In this document: piece by piece, positions 1 to 12,500 of the stretch
Position numbering within the stretch: the first letter of the stretch is position 1
Layout: every line of letters starts with the position of its first letter
Origin: Pomacea canaliculata
Lineage: Eukaryota > Mollusca > Gastropoda > Architaenioglossa > Ampullariidae
Direction: 5' to 3'
Length of the DNA: 64,000 nucleotides
Assembly (NCBI RefSeq): GCF_003073045.1
Contig: NC_037590.1
Span: forward strand, 14,328,091 to 14,392,090
Made by a program: the position numbers and the translations under genes
The notes under the pieces: model-generated
Told to the model about the DNA's origin: nothing
The model's input: only the letters and a program-made list of their open reading frames with translations
The model's database searches: none

Positions 1-468
1 CCAACACAGTTAAAATTTTTACCAGCAACATTTTCAATCAGATAGAAACATGTATAAGCTATGTAAAGAGAGCTCCAAATTGGGTAGAGAAAAGTTTTCT
101 TATGATTTGACAATGTAAATTACTTTGTATCAGAGATCTGAAAACAAGAGTTCAGGTTGGAGCTTTTTTAGCTTAAGTCATTTCTTATTCAATGCCATTT
201 TTGCAATTCTGCATGCATAGAATCACTTCATTCATAATTAAAACAATATCATAAAGATTACAAACTATTAAACAGTTATATTGAGGTTTACTATTTTTCA
301 ACAGACCACTACACTATCCGATATGTTTATTGGGGGTAAGGGTGTCTATCCCAACAATTTGAGAGCCTGAAAACCAAAACACTTTTAACGAGAGGTCTGA
401 AAACCTCTTGCATTTTATAGAAACACTGACCAGCAATTTTTAAAGTGCTGTTGCTTGTATTGTTGCAG
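1..468 (+). other. intron preceding the first visible exon of the left-edge gene
   Basis: AT-rich sequence ending in a T-rich stretch and the acceptor TTGTTGCAG at 460-468. No convincing upstream exon is visible, so the gene continues beyond the left edge of the window. Confidence 0.6.
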
Positions 469-2009
469 GCCTTACAGAAAGAGAGCTGCTGCTGAACAGG
501 CTGACACAGTTTCGATACAACAGTGACGGTCAGCTGGACCAGCAGGACACAGGGGTAGATGAGGCATGCATGGGCTGGCGCATGGAGAATTCTGTTTCAC
601 ATGCCAGTCTTAGTGGTCAGGAGAGAGACTATGCAGGAAACAGCTTGATTGACAAAGAGGTATGAATAAAGAAATTGCATATTTGTCTCCCTTGAGTGCC
701 AAGTACCACTACCCACTCTAGTCAACATAACTTTTACCAGAATGCATTTTTTTTTTAATGGCATATCTGATCTTAGAAGAGGATCCATAGATGTGCTGAC
801 TGGTCCCAGATCCCCTACTGGCTCTGTCATGATGTCAGTAGATATGCCTAAAATATGCTTACATCTCCCGCTGGCTGTATCCTACACAAAGTGGGTTCCA
901 CATCTATGTACATTTTACCTGAGTAATAGCAGGGTTGTATATTAAATTAAATCAGCTAGGTGCATTCTTTGTTATGATGAAAAGACAGAAGTTAAAATGA
1001 ATCTGTTTTCAGACGCGGACAAACTTACTGGGGTCTGTTCTGGCATCGGGAGGGGAGAGCAATGACAGTCTGTCAAGTGATATTGGTCTGGACCACATGA
1101 TGTGCCAACGCCTCATTGGTCGCAAAGGTAAGCCATTTTTGTCCAAAATATGTCCCTAGTTAAGTTCTTAAGAGAAAGTTTATAATTTTTTTTAACTTTC
1201 CTTCTTACATTTCATTTTTACTGATAAACTTGAATTTAACTTTTTCAGGCAAGTTGGATGTGGTACGAATTGCTTTGCAAAAGCCCCGTCCAGTGCTTGA
1301 CTTCTCCAAATTTTTCATCCACTTTGGTAAGCCAGAGCAGGAGGCAGTGGCAGCATTCGATTTCCTTGAGGACATTTCGACTTCAGAATCTGGGTCAGAG
1401 AATCCCTCTGACCCCATGTCAAGGAGGTCATGTAATGCTAATCATGTGCTGAGCAAGGAAACTCTTCTGCGTCAAGCAGCTGCAGCAGGTCACCTGTCCT
1501 CAGCATGCAACGCTCCCAGGCTGTTCTCAGGGAGCGATTTTACTAAATTTTGTGTGCCAAAAGACAACGCAGGCAATATGGTGCCTCAGCACCATCCTCA
1601 TAATGACACATACCAGTGCCAACCACAGGTCCACCTAGGGCACCACCATCACCAACAGCAACAGGTGGAGAGGAGGAGGACACTAGATACCCCAAAAGAT
1701 GGAGGCGCCACCACCAGCAGCACGCCACCATTACGCAGACGCAAAATGCGGCAGAGAAGACGGCGGGCTGAACTGCGGCTGGCATCCAACAGGGGAGGAG
1801 ATGGGCTGTCACCAAAGTCAGGTGCAGTTAAAACCAGAACTGGCACAAAAGCCATACGAAGCCGAAGAGGAGAGAGAATGCATGGAGAGTGGCCAGACCT
1901 TAAGCAGGCAGAGCCTGCTATGAGCACACTGTCCCTTAGCAGTGACTCTTGCTGTGATGGTAGTTCCTCCTCTTCCAGCCCCAGTGTAACAGACCTGACT
2001 AAATTCTGA
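469..2009 (+). CDS. C-terminal three exons of an unidentified intracellular protein (5' partial)
   Basis: Three exons join in one frame. Exon 469-659 begins with two bases of a split codon and encodes TERELLLNRLTQFRYNSDG and onward. Exon 1013-1127 ends in phase 1. Exon 1249-2009 runs to a TGA stop. All have standard acceptors (TTGCAG, TTTTCAG, TTTTTCAG) and donors (GTATGA, GTAAGC). The visible part is about 355 residues. The first exon looks helical and amphipathic. The second contains an acidic/serine stretch (SNDSLSSDIG). The third opens with a well-ordered segment (KLDVVRIALQKPRPVLDF, then SKFFIHFGKPEQEAVAAFDF) and then turns low-complexity: a His/Gln-rich run near 1575-1665, an Arg/Lys cluster (RRRKMRQRRRR) that could be a nuclear-localisation or RNA/phospholipid-binding patch, and a Ser-rich tail. 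No signal peptide or membrane segment is visible in this part. I do not recognise the family. The ordered segment at the start of exon three is the best query for homology. The reading frame is almost certainly real; the function is unknown. Confidence 0.8.
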
Positions 2010-5000
2010 CAAGGAATGTGTGTTTGCTGCTGGCATGTACAGAAGACATTTGGAAATCTATCAGTATGTAATATTCCCATTGTATATCTGTGTGTTAGCA
2101 AGAGAATGCAGAAACTAGAGGGTGCTGATTATCAAAAGTTTGTTGCGAGCATTTTTTTTTTTTGTTTCTTCTCCTGCCAGCAGATTTTGACATAGTTTAA
2201 AAATCATTTCACTGTGTGTCTCACGGTCTGTGAGATGGTGGTGCTTCGAGGATGGACTTTAGCAACTAAAAATGTGTTGAATGTGCAAAACAGGGTGCCT
2301 CTTTACTGTGGAGTAAAAAATTCTTATGTCTACTCATTTATCACAGCAGTCTTTACAAGCCAACCTTAAAAGCTGTTTCTGTATGCAGAGGAAGGCAACA
2401 TTTTTCTGCATCAGGCAGTTTCCATTCCATGATGTCAAACACCTTTTGATGGGTCAAGCTAATTGTGCTCCCAGTCACTAGTCTTTTCTCAGCTTCCCTC
2501 CTACTTTTTGTTTCTTTGCATGGCTTTTATTCCCACTCAGCAACACCAAAGACAAATCTTAAGGGTGTCTATGCAGTTTGAATAGGCAAACTGCAAACAC
2601 AATAAAAAGGGGAGCTAATTTACAAGTGGGGATGACGAGTTTGTGCTGTGGCACATTAGATTTTCTTTTGCTATATCTTGCCAGTATTGAAAGGTTCCAC
2701 TTTCTCAAGACTTGCAGGTTGTTCAAGGCCAGAAATTAAAGTACTTCAACAGATTATCTTAATTTTAATAACAGCTATTTCAGAAAATAGAAGAAATTAT
2801 GTATCTTTTTTGTATAAAACTTGTATATGGGGCAAGACATTGCAAAGAGAGCAGTTATTTCATTAACAACAATTTTTTTGCCACCAAGAAGAACTGTGAA
2901 AACAATTTCTTCATGTTCTGAACATAATTCCAAAAATGTTAGAAATCCCACAATCCTTCCAACAATGAGACTAAATTTGTTTCCTTATTCGGTAGTTGAC
3001 ATGCCTTTCTAGTGTGAATAATTCTAAAGATCCAAAACTGTTGAAACAATAATGTGAAAGGAATGCTTGATTAAATGTGTATCTTAAATCTCTTTGTGTT
3101 TGAAAAATCTACTTGAAAAAAATATCTGTTTATAAAAAAAATAACCCTTCATGTTGTACAAATGTTATGGACAACATATTTCTATTGGGTTAATGGGTAT
3201 TATTTTCTAAGTTATGTTTATAGAAATTATTTATTAGAATTGTTCAGTATTTATAGTACTCCATATTTTGCAAGCCATTGTTTATCAAAAAAATTATTTA
3301 CCCTTTCTGTGTGATTTGTTTTGTGAAAATTTGTTGGAGACTGTATGTACAGAACTAGCATTTTTAAGTGTTACAGATGTTGATGGAAAAGGTGGGTAGG
3401 TATCACTGTCTAATTTAGGGAAAATAGTGTACAAAATGGAAACTATGATTTTCTTGGAATGTTTTTTTATTTCATTTTTTTGTTTCCTTTAATTTTCTTA
3501 AGGGACGAGTTGGTTTATGGTAAGAAATACTTTTCAGTTTTAAAATCTGTCATTAAAATGAAAGCATTTACAACTTATTCAGTCATGCTAAATCAATATG
3601 GAATGTCATTTAAATTGTACATCTACACATCTAATCATAATGGTACAATAATTATGGAGGAAACTAGATGCATCTTAGAAAAGATTCTCCATGAACAACG
3701 AAATAAGTGCTATAACAAGTGATTCCAATAGCTTAAATGAGTGTCTACCTCATATAGTTATTTAGATAAATGTATGTGTTTATTCCAAAAGTGAAGTGAC
3801 CATTGCATAAAGATTTTTATTTAGCATTTCATTTTTGCAAGGTCATAATTCACCAGCCTACTGCCTTAAAGTTCATTGGTCACACACAATCATTTTCAGA
3901 ATGAGTTCTGGTGGAAATTAAAGTATTTCTGAAGCATTCTTTCAGCTATCATAAGCATAGTAACTCTCACACAACTATGGTAGTTGCTTGCCTAAACTCT
4001 GCAGCATATAAAACTAGTGACAATATTCTGGGCTATATTGCTTCAGTAATGATTGTGGGAGCTTTGAATTAAATGCTCAACATGATATTAAATCAGATGA
4101 ATATGCAGACTGCAATATGTTTTAAAAATTATAATAAATATTTGCCTTGTGGATTGCATTTGTTGTGCCAGGTTCTCTTGCAATGGTTTTCTTCTCTTTG
4201 AGAAATATTGGACTGATAAAGAATCTTAGTCAAAACTAGTTTACGCCATATCCATCCACAGTGAGATGTTTCTTTTTGTAGCTTTTTTGCTGTACATACA
4301 TTATTTTTCTATTCATATTTTTGGACCATGTCTGTATTTTTAGAAATCTTTTGTTACAAAATAGACAGATTCAAGTGTGTGAAATTTTGTGTAAGTTGAA
4401 GTTTTGGGTGCGCCAATGCTTTGCAATACTGCTGATGCTTTCTGGTCCCAAATCCTACGTTAAATGCTGGGCAAAGGCATTGTGAAGCAGACTACTATAA
4501 ATTTTCAGAGGTAAGTTAATCCTAAATTTGGTTTATCCAAAATGAAATGCCTTGATGTCTGCTGTTTGCAAAATAATATTTAACAATGGCATGGTGTGTC
4601 ATTAGTGCAGCTTTTGAAGAGGTTTACAAAGTGTAAATTTTATGATCCACCTTCGGTCACCTTCAGTGTGTGGAACAACAAGAATATCTTAGGTCTTTGA
4701 TTCGGTAAGGGTGAGGAATGTCTGCATACAATTTTAGCACAGAAGAAGCAAAAAAAGAGTCTAAGTATTTACTTCATTATCACAGGCACCAAATCTTATC
4801 TTTTTCTAATATTTAGTCAGACATTTAGTGCCAGTGAGAAAAATATGCAGCTGGCATGAGCATTTTTGGGTCAACCACTAGAGTTCATCTTTGTGAATAT
4901 ACCTTAACACAGTGCTCTGTAATCCTTCAGAAACTTTATTGGACTGCATAGAAAGTTTTGTCAAGATTACTACTTAACTCTTCCTATACAGTTGGCACTA

Positions 5001-8000
5001 TCTTCAATTGCGCCAGTAGACCTGTATTAAATGAGTAAACAGCCCTGTCTTAAACTGTTTTCCCAGTGGCCAGTGATGGCACAGATGCATCGAGTGCTTG
5101 CTGTGTGCTATCACTGACTCCTTGATACACCTGATACAAATATGCCAGTGTTTTCATTTGTTAATTTCAATATTGAAGTACAGTTCCAGATCATGGTGCA
5201 ACTCTTGTAGACATCCTAGTGTTTGGGGTTTTTTTTTAATGTTGCTGATGTGGAAAAAGGCTTAAACATCTAAAATGGTATCAGAGAATATTAACTTCTG
5301 CTGTCTTCAGAGTGCATGGCCAAAATCAATCATATTAATCAACTATGCAATGCCTTACAGAAGTGACCAGCATGGTACTTCTTCAAATGACAATATACGG
5401 TCACAGACCTGCTTCACACCACTGTCTTGCCATTAAAAGCTAACATCAGACTGAGATGTTTCATGTACACAGCTTTCAGGTTGACATTTTGTAGTCATGG
5501 TAAGAATTCCTAGACTGGCATGCATGACCAGGAGAGACTGAACATTTTCTCATGCTTCATATGCATATGTACAAAATTGAGCACATGCATGCACACACAC
5601 ACACACAATACATACACTGCATGTGAACTAACTACAAAAGGGAAAAGGTCTCTTTCACGACTTGCAGGAAGTGCAGAAAAACACATATTTTATTTTCTGA
5701 CATACTAAAAGACTTTGTAGAAGACTGCCTCATGTACAGTAATGACCGGGATGCCTAAAATGATTTTTTATTTAAATTAAATGTTTGAGTGGATAAAAAT
5801 GTTCTTCCGAAACATAAGGCATGATTCAGTCTTATTCATGCAGCGGTTCATTTCTCTGAGAAAGGTTTGTACTTGGTTTTGAAACAGTCCAGTTTTCACC
5901 CTCATTTCCACCAGTAACAAATTTAACTTGACAATTATAATTATGGCTGTTTTTGAGCCTTCTACGCAATGTGTGTGCAGTGTGGCAAAGAAGATGACCC
6001 GTTGCTTTTGTCTTAGTGTCTCCCTTTGTGAACTTTCAGTTTTTCTCTGCTCCACCCAAAAAGAGGAAACATTTTAACACTTTACTTATTTTGGTTTGCC
6101 TACCCTTCCCTGGGTAGCATGTAACAACATACACAGGGCATTCTGAAGTGATCTGACTCTCCACATGAACGTGCCAAGGGTTCTTGCATGTCTTCCTGTT
6201 GACTGTATTAGGATCTGTTTTGCTTTTATTTGATAGTGAAGGCTACTACTTTGACAATTTTTGAGCCATTGTTAATGTCTGTTAAGAAGCTAAGGACTTA
6301 AACTGATTTACACTGTAGTTCAGGAAGTTTTTGTATGTTGTGTGTTTTATTTTTGTGGCTTTTACTGTCTGAATGACCTTAGTGAGTTTTTAATGTAAAC
6401 ATGGTGTGTTTTATAAAGTATGCTGTTGTAATTGCTGGAGTTAGCAAAATCAATGCATTTACTTTCTGCTGTCCATGAGGAACCATTTAGCCATGTTATT
6501 GTACCCCTGATGTACCCCTGATGGTGGTATTTCAACCATTTTTGTGCTTATGGCTTGCAGTAACATATATTGTGTGTTCCTTTTTTGCACTGTGATGGTT
6601 TTATTTTACCCTCATTGAGCATGACTAAATTTAGAACTCCTGTGATTTTTTTTTCTCCTGTTTACTGCCAGCATCTTTGTGATCACATTTCTTTTCAAAT
6701 TTTGGCCAAAGCAAAGTAGAAATCAAAGCCCAGGTGTTTTCATCTTTCAAATTATAGGTGTTTATCTCCCTGAATTTGTTCGAGCTTGTGTGGTTCTTTG
6801 TTTAAATTCCCATTCTCTTCGTGTTGTTTCACAATTTGTGTGATTATACAGGGCATATATATGGACCAAAGCAAAATTTTTTAATATTGAATATTAAATT
6901 TTTGTGTAATGTGCTACATGATTATTTTTCAACATATTTTACATACTGAAATCAAATTATACAAATCTCTTTTAGCCAGTACAAATCATTATTCTTTTGG
7001 GCATAGAACACCTGTTTCTAAGAACCATCATTATAGACTATACTGTGGACACTATATTAATATATAGGTATTACTTACCTTTGATGGATCCTGGCAAAAG
7101 TAATTCATGTTACTTTTCCAGAGTACTTTTGGCATAACACCTTTTTGTTTGTGCTGTGCATTCAGTGTTCATTGTCATATCCTTCTACCATCTAATGTGC
7201 ATTGGGTGTGCTTGGATTTTGGACATTTGTAATACCCTTGCCCATGTACTCGAGTAATATATGTACTTTTGGTGGATGGCTGGTATCTAGATTTTCTAGG
7301 CAATTTATTATGCCTATGGCAACACTAGGGTTGTTTTTGGCAACATATTCTGAAATACAGATTTTTCAAAAGACAAATTTTGAAAGATTGCAGTATCGAC
7401 TTGTGGAATTGCTGCCGAGTTCTTGAATGGCTGTATCAGTAGTGTTGTACAGGTTTCACTTTCATGCCTTGCGGTATAGCAGCTTCAACTTGACAGTGCC
7501 ATGGAATGTTGAGATGCAAAGCAGCTTATGCCTTAAGGGATGTGGAGAGTTAAGAGACTAATAGCATGTTACTAGTTTTAGACCTAAAATCATTTTAAGA
7601 ATTTAAGTAAGACAGTTCTGTATAAGGGTTTAAAAATCATTTAACCAGTTTTATCAAAGTCTAACCTGGCATGTTGCATGGGTGGGTTAAAGAGGTGAGT
7701 ACAGCCATACCATTGCAATGGGATAAAAATATAAGAGTTTGAAAAATTTGCCTATTTATAGTCAGTAGAATTTTTTTGGCCAAGATGCCATATTTGAATA
7801 TATTCAATATTAAAATATAATTTTTTAAATTTAATCCAAGACAGCAAACGATCATGGTATGGTATAACATTTGTTTTAGAATAATGCATGATCAAAACTC
7901 TCTGACAATATTGTGTGGTTGTAATCGAAAATGCTAAAACCTTTTGTCATTTTACTCCATCAGGCACTCTATTCTTTTTCTGTAAACAGTTTTTTTTTTT

Positions 8001-8300
8001 TGGTTTTTTTTGGGGGGGAGGGTTTTTTTTTCTATGAAGCTGATTCTGATAAACGTTTTTGTCACTGTTAAAATGTTTTCTAGCAGGGTTAGACCAGCTG
8101 TAAACTGTTTTAATTTTAGAAAAGAAAACCACACTGAAAATACGCTGCACATGAATAATTAGAAACACATTACTAAAATTGCTTCTGTAGGATAGCTTTA
8201 AGGTTTAGAAATGTACACCCAGCCCCACCCAGTAAAACTGTTTTGTGGTAGAACACTAAAGTGTAGAGATCACACACATTTTCTGTATAAATGATCATTT
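2010..8300 (+). other. probable long 3' UTR followed by intergenic DNA
   Basis: No supportable ORF on either strand over 6 kb. The plus strand is T-rich with many TTTT and TGTA tracts, as expected of a long animal 3' UTR. Candidate AATAAA signals lie at 2601-2606 and 4133-4138. The second is followed by a G/T-rich stretch (TTGTGGATTGCATTTGTTGTG), a good downstream element. A short CA repeat lies near 5590-5607. Where the transcript ends cannot be decided from sequence. Confidence 0.45.
4133..4138 (+). promoter_or_regulatory. candidate polyadenylation signal (AATAAA)
   Basis: AATAAA followed within 30 bases by a GT-rich element. It is about 2.1 kb after the stop codon of the left-edge gene and is the better of the early candidates (the other is 2601-2606). 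Confidence 0.35.
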
Positions 8301-9541
8301 CTATATGCTAAGTTTTATTTAACCAGACATTTATTAAATTCATCAGCTAAAAAATAAATCATATGCAAGATGTGAAAAATATTATGACATATCTTTCATC
8401 ACATTTAACACAAATCGTTTGCGACCACATTACCAAAAAAAACAAAAACAAAAAGAAACTGAAGAACAAATGCATACAACAGTTAAAACCCATTTTGTGT
8501 GTAATTATACCTTTATCATTCCTTGTTAATAAGGTCAAGTCTAGCAGGTGATAGCTTTGCAAGTTCAACTAGGTATCTGGATCCAAAATACCATGTGCAT
8601 GCGTGAACATATGCTAGCCTGTCAATCCTTGTATTTGGCACATGCACAAAAAGTTTTTCTTATTAAGCAATGCAGCCTAACAGCATCACTCGCATTGTTG
8701 AACCCCATCCTGAAGTTGCGAGGTAGTTACCTTGGTCCTTTATGTCCAGAAGCCAGTCATTACACTGCACGTTTCACACCCAGCAAGAGAGGGCACCACT
8801 GTTCTTGTACTCAAAATACCAGATGACTCTTTAGATAGGTCTTTTGAGTCTATTGCACAGATTATAAAGTCTTTCCTCTTTCAACTATAGATCTTCAATC
8901 CCTAAACAGAATGAGCTGAGGGGTGAAAGTGGCACAATGTAGGGAAAAAGGTGTTGATATTTTGGGGTGTCTTGATCAAGGTTGGGTTCCAAAGGTAACT
9001 GCCCTTTTCCACATTGTTTCTTTTCATCTGATGGATAAATAAATAGAATTATAAACAGAATAAATTAATAACATAAAAAATTATAAATGTTATACTTTCT
9101 AATAAATTGCCAATAGCAAAATCTTGAAAGAAAAATCGATGTTGGGGTACAGAGTGTGGCCTTTCTCCTATTTGAGAATGTCTACAGCAGCAACATATAA
9201 CCAGCAATTCTAGATGCTCAGGATCGGCAGTCCAAGCAGAAATCTCTTAAAGTTTTACAAAGTTTCATGATAAACAGCCAAGCATATCCATTTCAGGATG
9301 TCTGATCTCCACTTCGTTCGGGTTGGCTTGGAATTCTTCAAGGAATGCCATTTGATATGCATCAATTGCTTATCACTGTCATTTCAACTTGAGATGTTTG
9401 GTGTGAATCGAGCAGGAACAGGAATCCAAGCATAAATATGCATGAACACATGTGTGCACACAAACACAATCTTCTACTGGATAGTAGAGTAGTAGCCAAA
9501 AGTTGCTATTAAATTATCTCACTAAAACATTTCACAGGTGC
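8301..9541 (-). other. probable 3' UTR of the Ly6/uPAR gene
   Basis: Sequence downstream of the TGA at 9544-9542 on the minus strand. AATAAA occurs on the minus strand at 8319-8314 and 8335-8330, which would give a 3' UTR of about 1.2 kb. No other coding signal is seen. The left-edge gene and this gene are convergent. Confidence 0.45.
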
Positions 9542-12500
9542 TCAGGTGATTTGATAACCTAGTTCACGTAGACCGAGGATGGCAAACATTATCATGACAG
9601 TCATCACTCTGTCCAAGTGGATGAATGTGGCTGTTCCTGATGAACTGCTGCCCACCCTGGAGAAGACAGACAACTTGAGTGCCATGGACCTGTTGTAGGG
9701 AACCTCCTGGTTACAGTAGCTATAGTCACAGCAGGACACGCACTCCTGTCAACAAAGAATTCAGAAACAATTACAGCAAAGAAAAGTTTTTGAAGTGTGA
9801 AAGACCGAATATGTATGTACACCCAGCATGCATGTCAAAATGTAAAACATAAAAATAATACAAGTGGGATTTGGTATGTTTGCTTCTAATCCTGTAAACT
9901 ATATTCTTAAATTAAAAATTTTACTGAAAAGAAGCGGTGAGGATGATGTTGAGACAAATGTCCAAAATTGAAAGGAGGAAGACTTGAAAAAGACATGCTA
10001 GGCCTGTTAATGGACAGTATCACATCAAAGGAGCATGCTTCAAAACAACCCTTATATCAACGACGCACACGAATCTATGTTTTTTTCCTTCCATAGTCAC
10101 ACGGGGTCAAAATGTATTGTATGTACCCTTTCAGCTGTCAGTGCATTCAGACTGATGACTCCAGCAACACTTGCCCATGGGGTGGAACGCATTGGCTAAC
10201 GCCGCTCAGTAACGCAGACAACAATGGTTTCTTTTTTGTGCTCCTAAGCTTCAGTAAATAAAACACCTATTTTCCACTGCTGCTTCAGACACAAAAGATC
10301 GCGGAAAGCAAGCTACACTGGAGTCAAATTTCGCGCCGACCCATCGCCCCTAGCCATTTATTTCCGTAAAATAAAATAAAAAACTATAATTTCACCTTTT
10401 ATAACCCTAACCCTGACTTAGCGAAGGATGTCTTCCCGGCCTTTAAAGTGTGCTATTACCTGATGCTTCAGCCTCGTTTTCAGAACCCTCTCCATGCTGC
10501 GGTTACCTGGATGTTCAGGTGTGCAGCAGTCGCTTCTATACCCACCACACCAGCGTGCAAAGCGCGCAAATTCAAGAAAACATTTTAATATTGCAGGTGA
10601 ACTGCATTGCATTAGCGTGTCTTGTCAAGCAGTCTCACACTGCCGCGAATACACCTACCATCATTCGAGCAGGTGTCTGGTTACACTAAATGTTATAGCG
10701 AGCTGTTGAACTTTCACATCACAGGTGTAATTAGATACATAGCGCCAGCCACTGCCGGTCGTCGGTGTAAAGCCCGTCTCACAATGCTCACCATGTGTGA
10801 ACCTCTGTGCTTTGAAGAGTATCTGTATATCTGAATTTTCTCATCACACTTTTCAAAACCCCAAATAAATGAAAAAGAGAAATCGTCATGTGCATTAATA
10901 ATAACTTTCGGTGTATTCGGTGCATTAATAATTAAACTTTCGGTGTATTAAAAAAAAAAACCAATGTATATGTCATGCTCAGACTGACTGTAAAGGTTAA
11001 AAGGTTAGACCATTAGGTTTTCGTGCAGATGACGATCGAGTTTCTTTCATCTCTTCAAGGCAAGGCCCACCTATAAAACACAAAACTCTCTTAACGTTTT
11101 ATTGTTCAGTCCAGTCTAAATCATCATCAGAATCCTATTTTTTAAATTTATTATTTACCTGTTTATGAGAGACTGTTGGTAATTACAACGAAACTTCAGT
11201 TTTCTCGTTCTCTGTAGCACGTTTTTAGCATTCTTATCATAACACTTCCACGATTCATAAAGAATAATCTTCACTCGCCTAAACAATACCAAAATTCATA
11301 AAACCTAAACTTCGCACGTGCGCCTGAGTCCAACACCGACCATCAGTCGCGTACAGGCGACTCAAGACACGGGTGATATCGAGGCCATATATTCAGATAC
11401 TCTTACCTTTCTCATAACACCTGTCCACACCTGCTGAGCCACTGCAGGTGAGCCAACAGGGAAACGAGATTAATGGCTTGAGGAACCTACTAACTTTTTT
11501 TTTTCATGTAAAATCGAGTTTCATGCCGTTTGCCACTGAAACATTTCCCATCAACTGATTGGTCTCTATGGACACTGTATCCCACGTGATTTTTCTTCTC
11601 GATGCTTCAAACAATTTTTAGCGGATAACATCACTTAACAAACAATAACATATAGAATATTTTGAACGGAAAAACTTACCCCGACATCAGAATTTCTCGA
11701 AAACAAGATTTTATTCTGCTCTACTTTAATGCACTGTACCACGGAGCTACACTGGGCATGTCTGTAGTGTCCACAATACTCTGTACTGATAAACAATTAA
11801 CCCCTAGTAACCCCGCCTCTCGCTCCGCCTAACGACGGGGTCGACCTTAGGCAAACATGGCGTCTTGTCTCTGCCATGCGACTTTGGCAATTATTTTTAT
11901 TGGTATAAGAAAACACATTGATGAAAGGGCTAGATTTGTGATAGTAAATTACATATATCAAACAATTATTTATTCATAATAAACGATGCTTCTATAGCAC
12001 GCCCCTGCTTCAAATATTATTGACAGAAATTGAGAATGAAAAGACAGTAATTTGTGGTGATGATAATTAACAATTTTGTGATCACACTCTTACACTAAGT
12101 CTTGACACAACGATCTGATATCTACATCACAAAAGGCATAAAGTGGGAGAATTATGATAGTCATGTGGAGTGAAAGTACAACGGATACCCAACGTCTGCT
12201 ATTTTTAACTGTTCAAAATTATTTTCTTCAGCGTGAAGAAACAAGAATGTTCATATAATACAGAATGTGTAGTTACCACACCAGGACCAGACAGACAGCC
12301 ATATCTCTCACACACACAGATAAGGAGAGGATGGAAGGAGAGCGAGACAGTCATGCGATATAAATTCCCCATGAAGACGAGACCTCCCAACACGCTAGTC
12401 ATCTTCTAGAAATAAAAGACAAGTTGTCGAGGTGTAGCCTAGGTGGTAACGGCAGTGGCGTCCTGACGTCGTCGGCTCCCCTTTCTCTCTATGACCATTA

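Noticed and set aside
10405-10422. Telomere-like CCCTAACCCTGA stretch
   Set aside because: Only about one and a half units; not a telomeric array.
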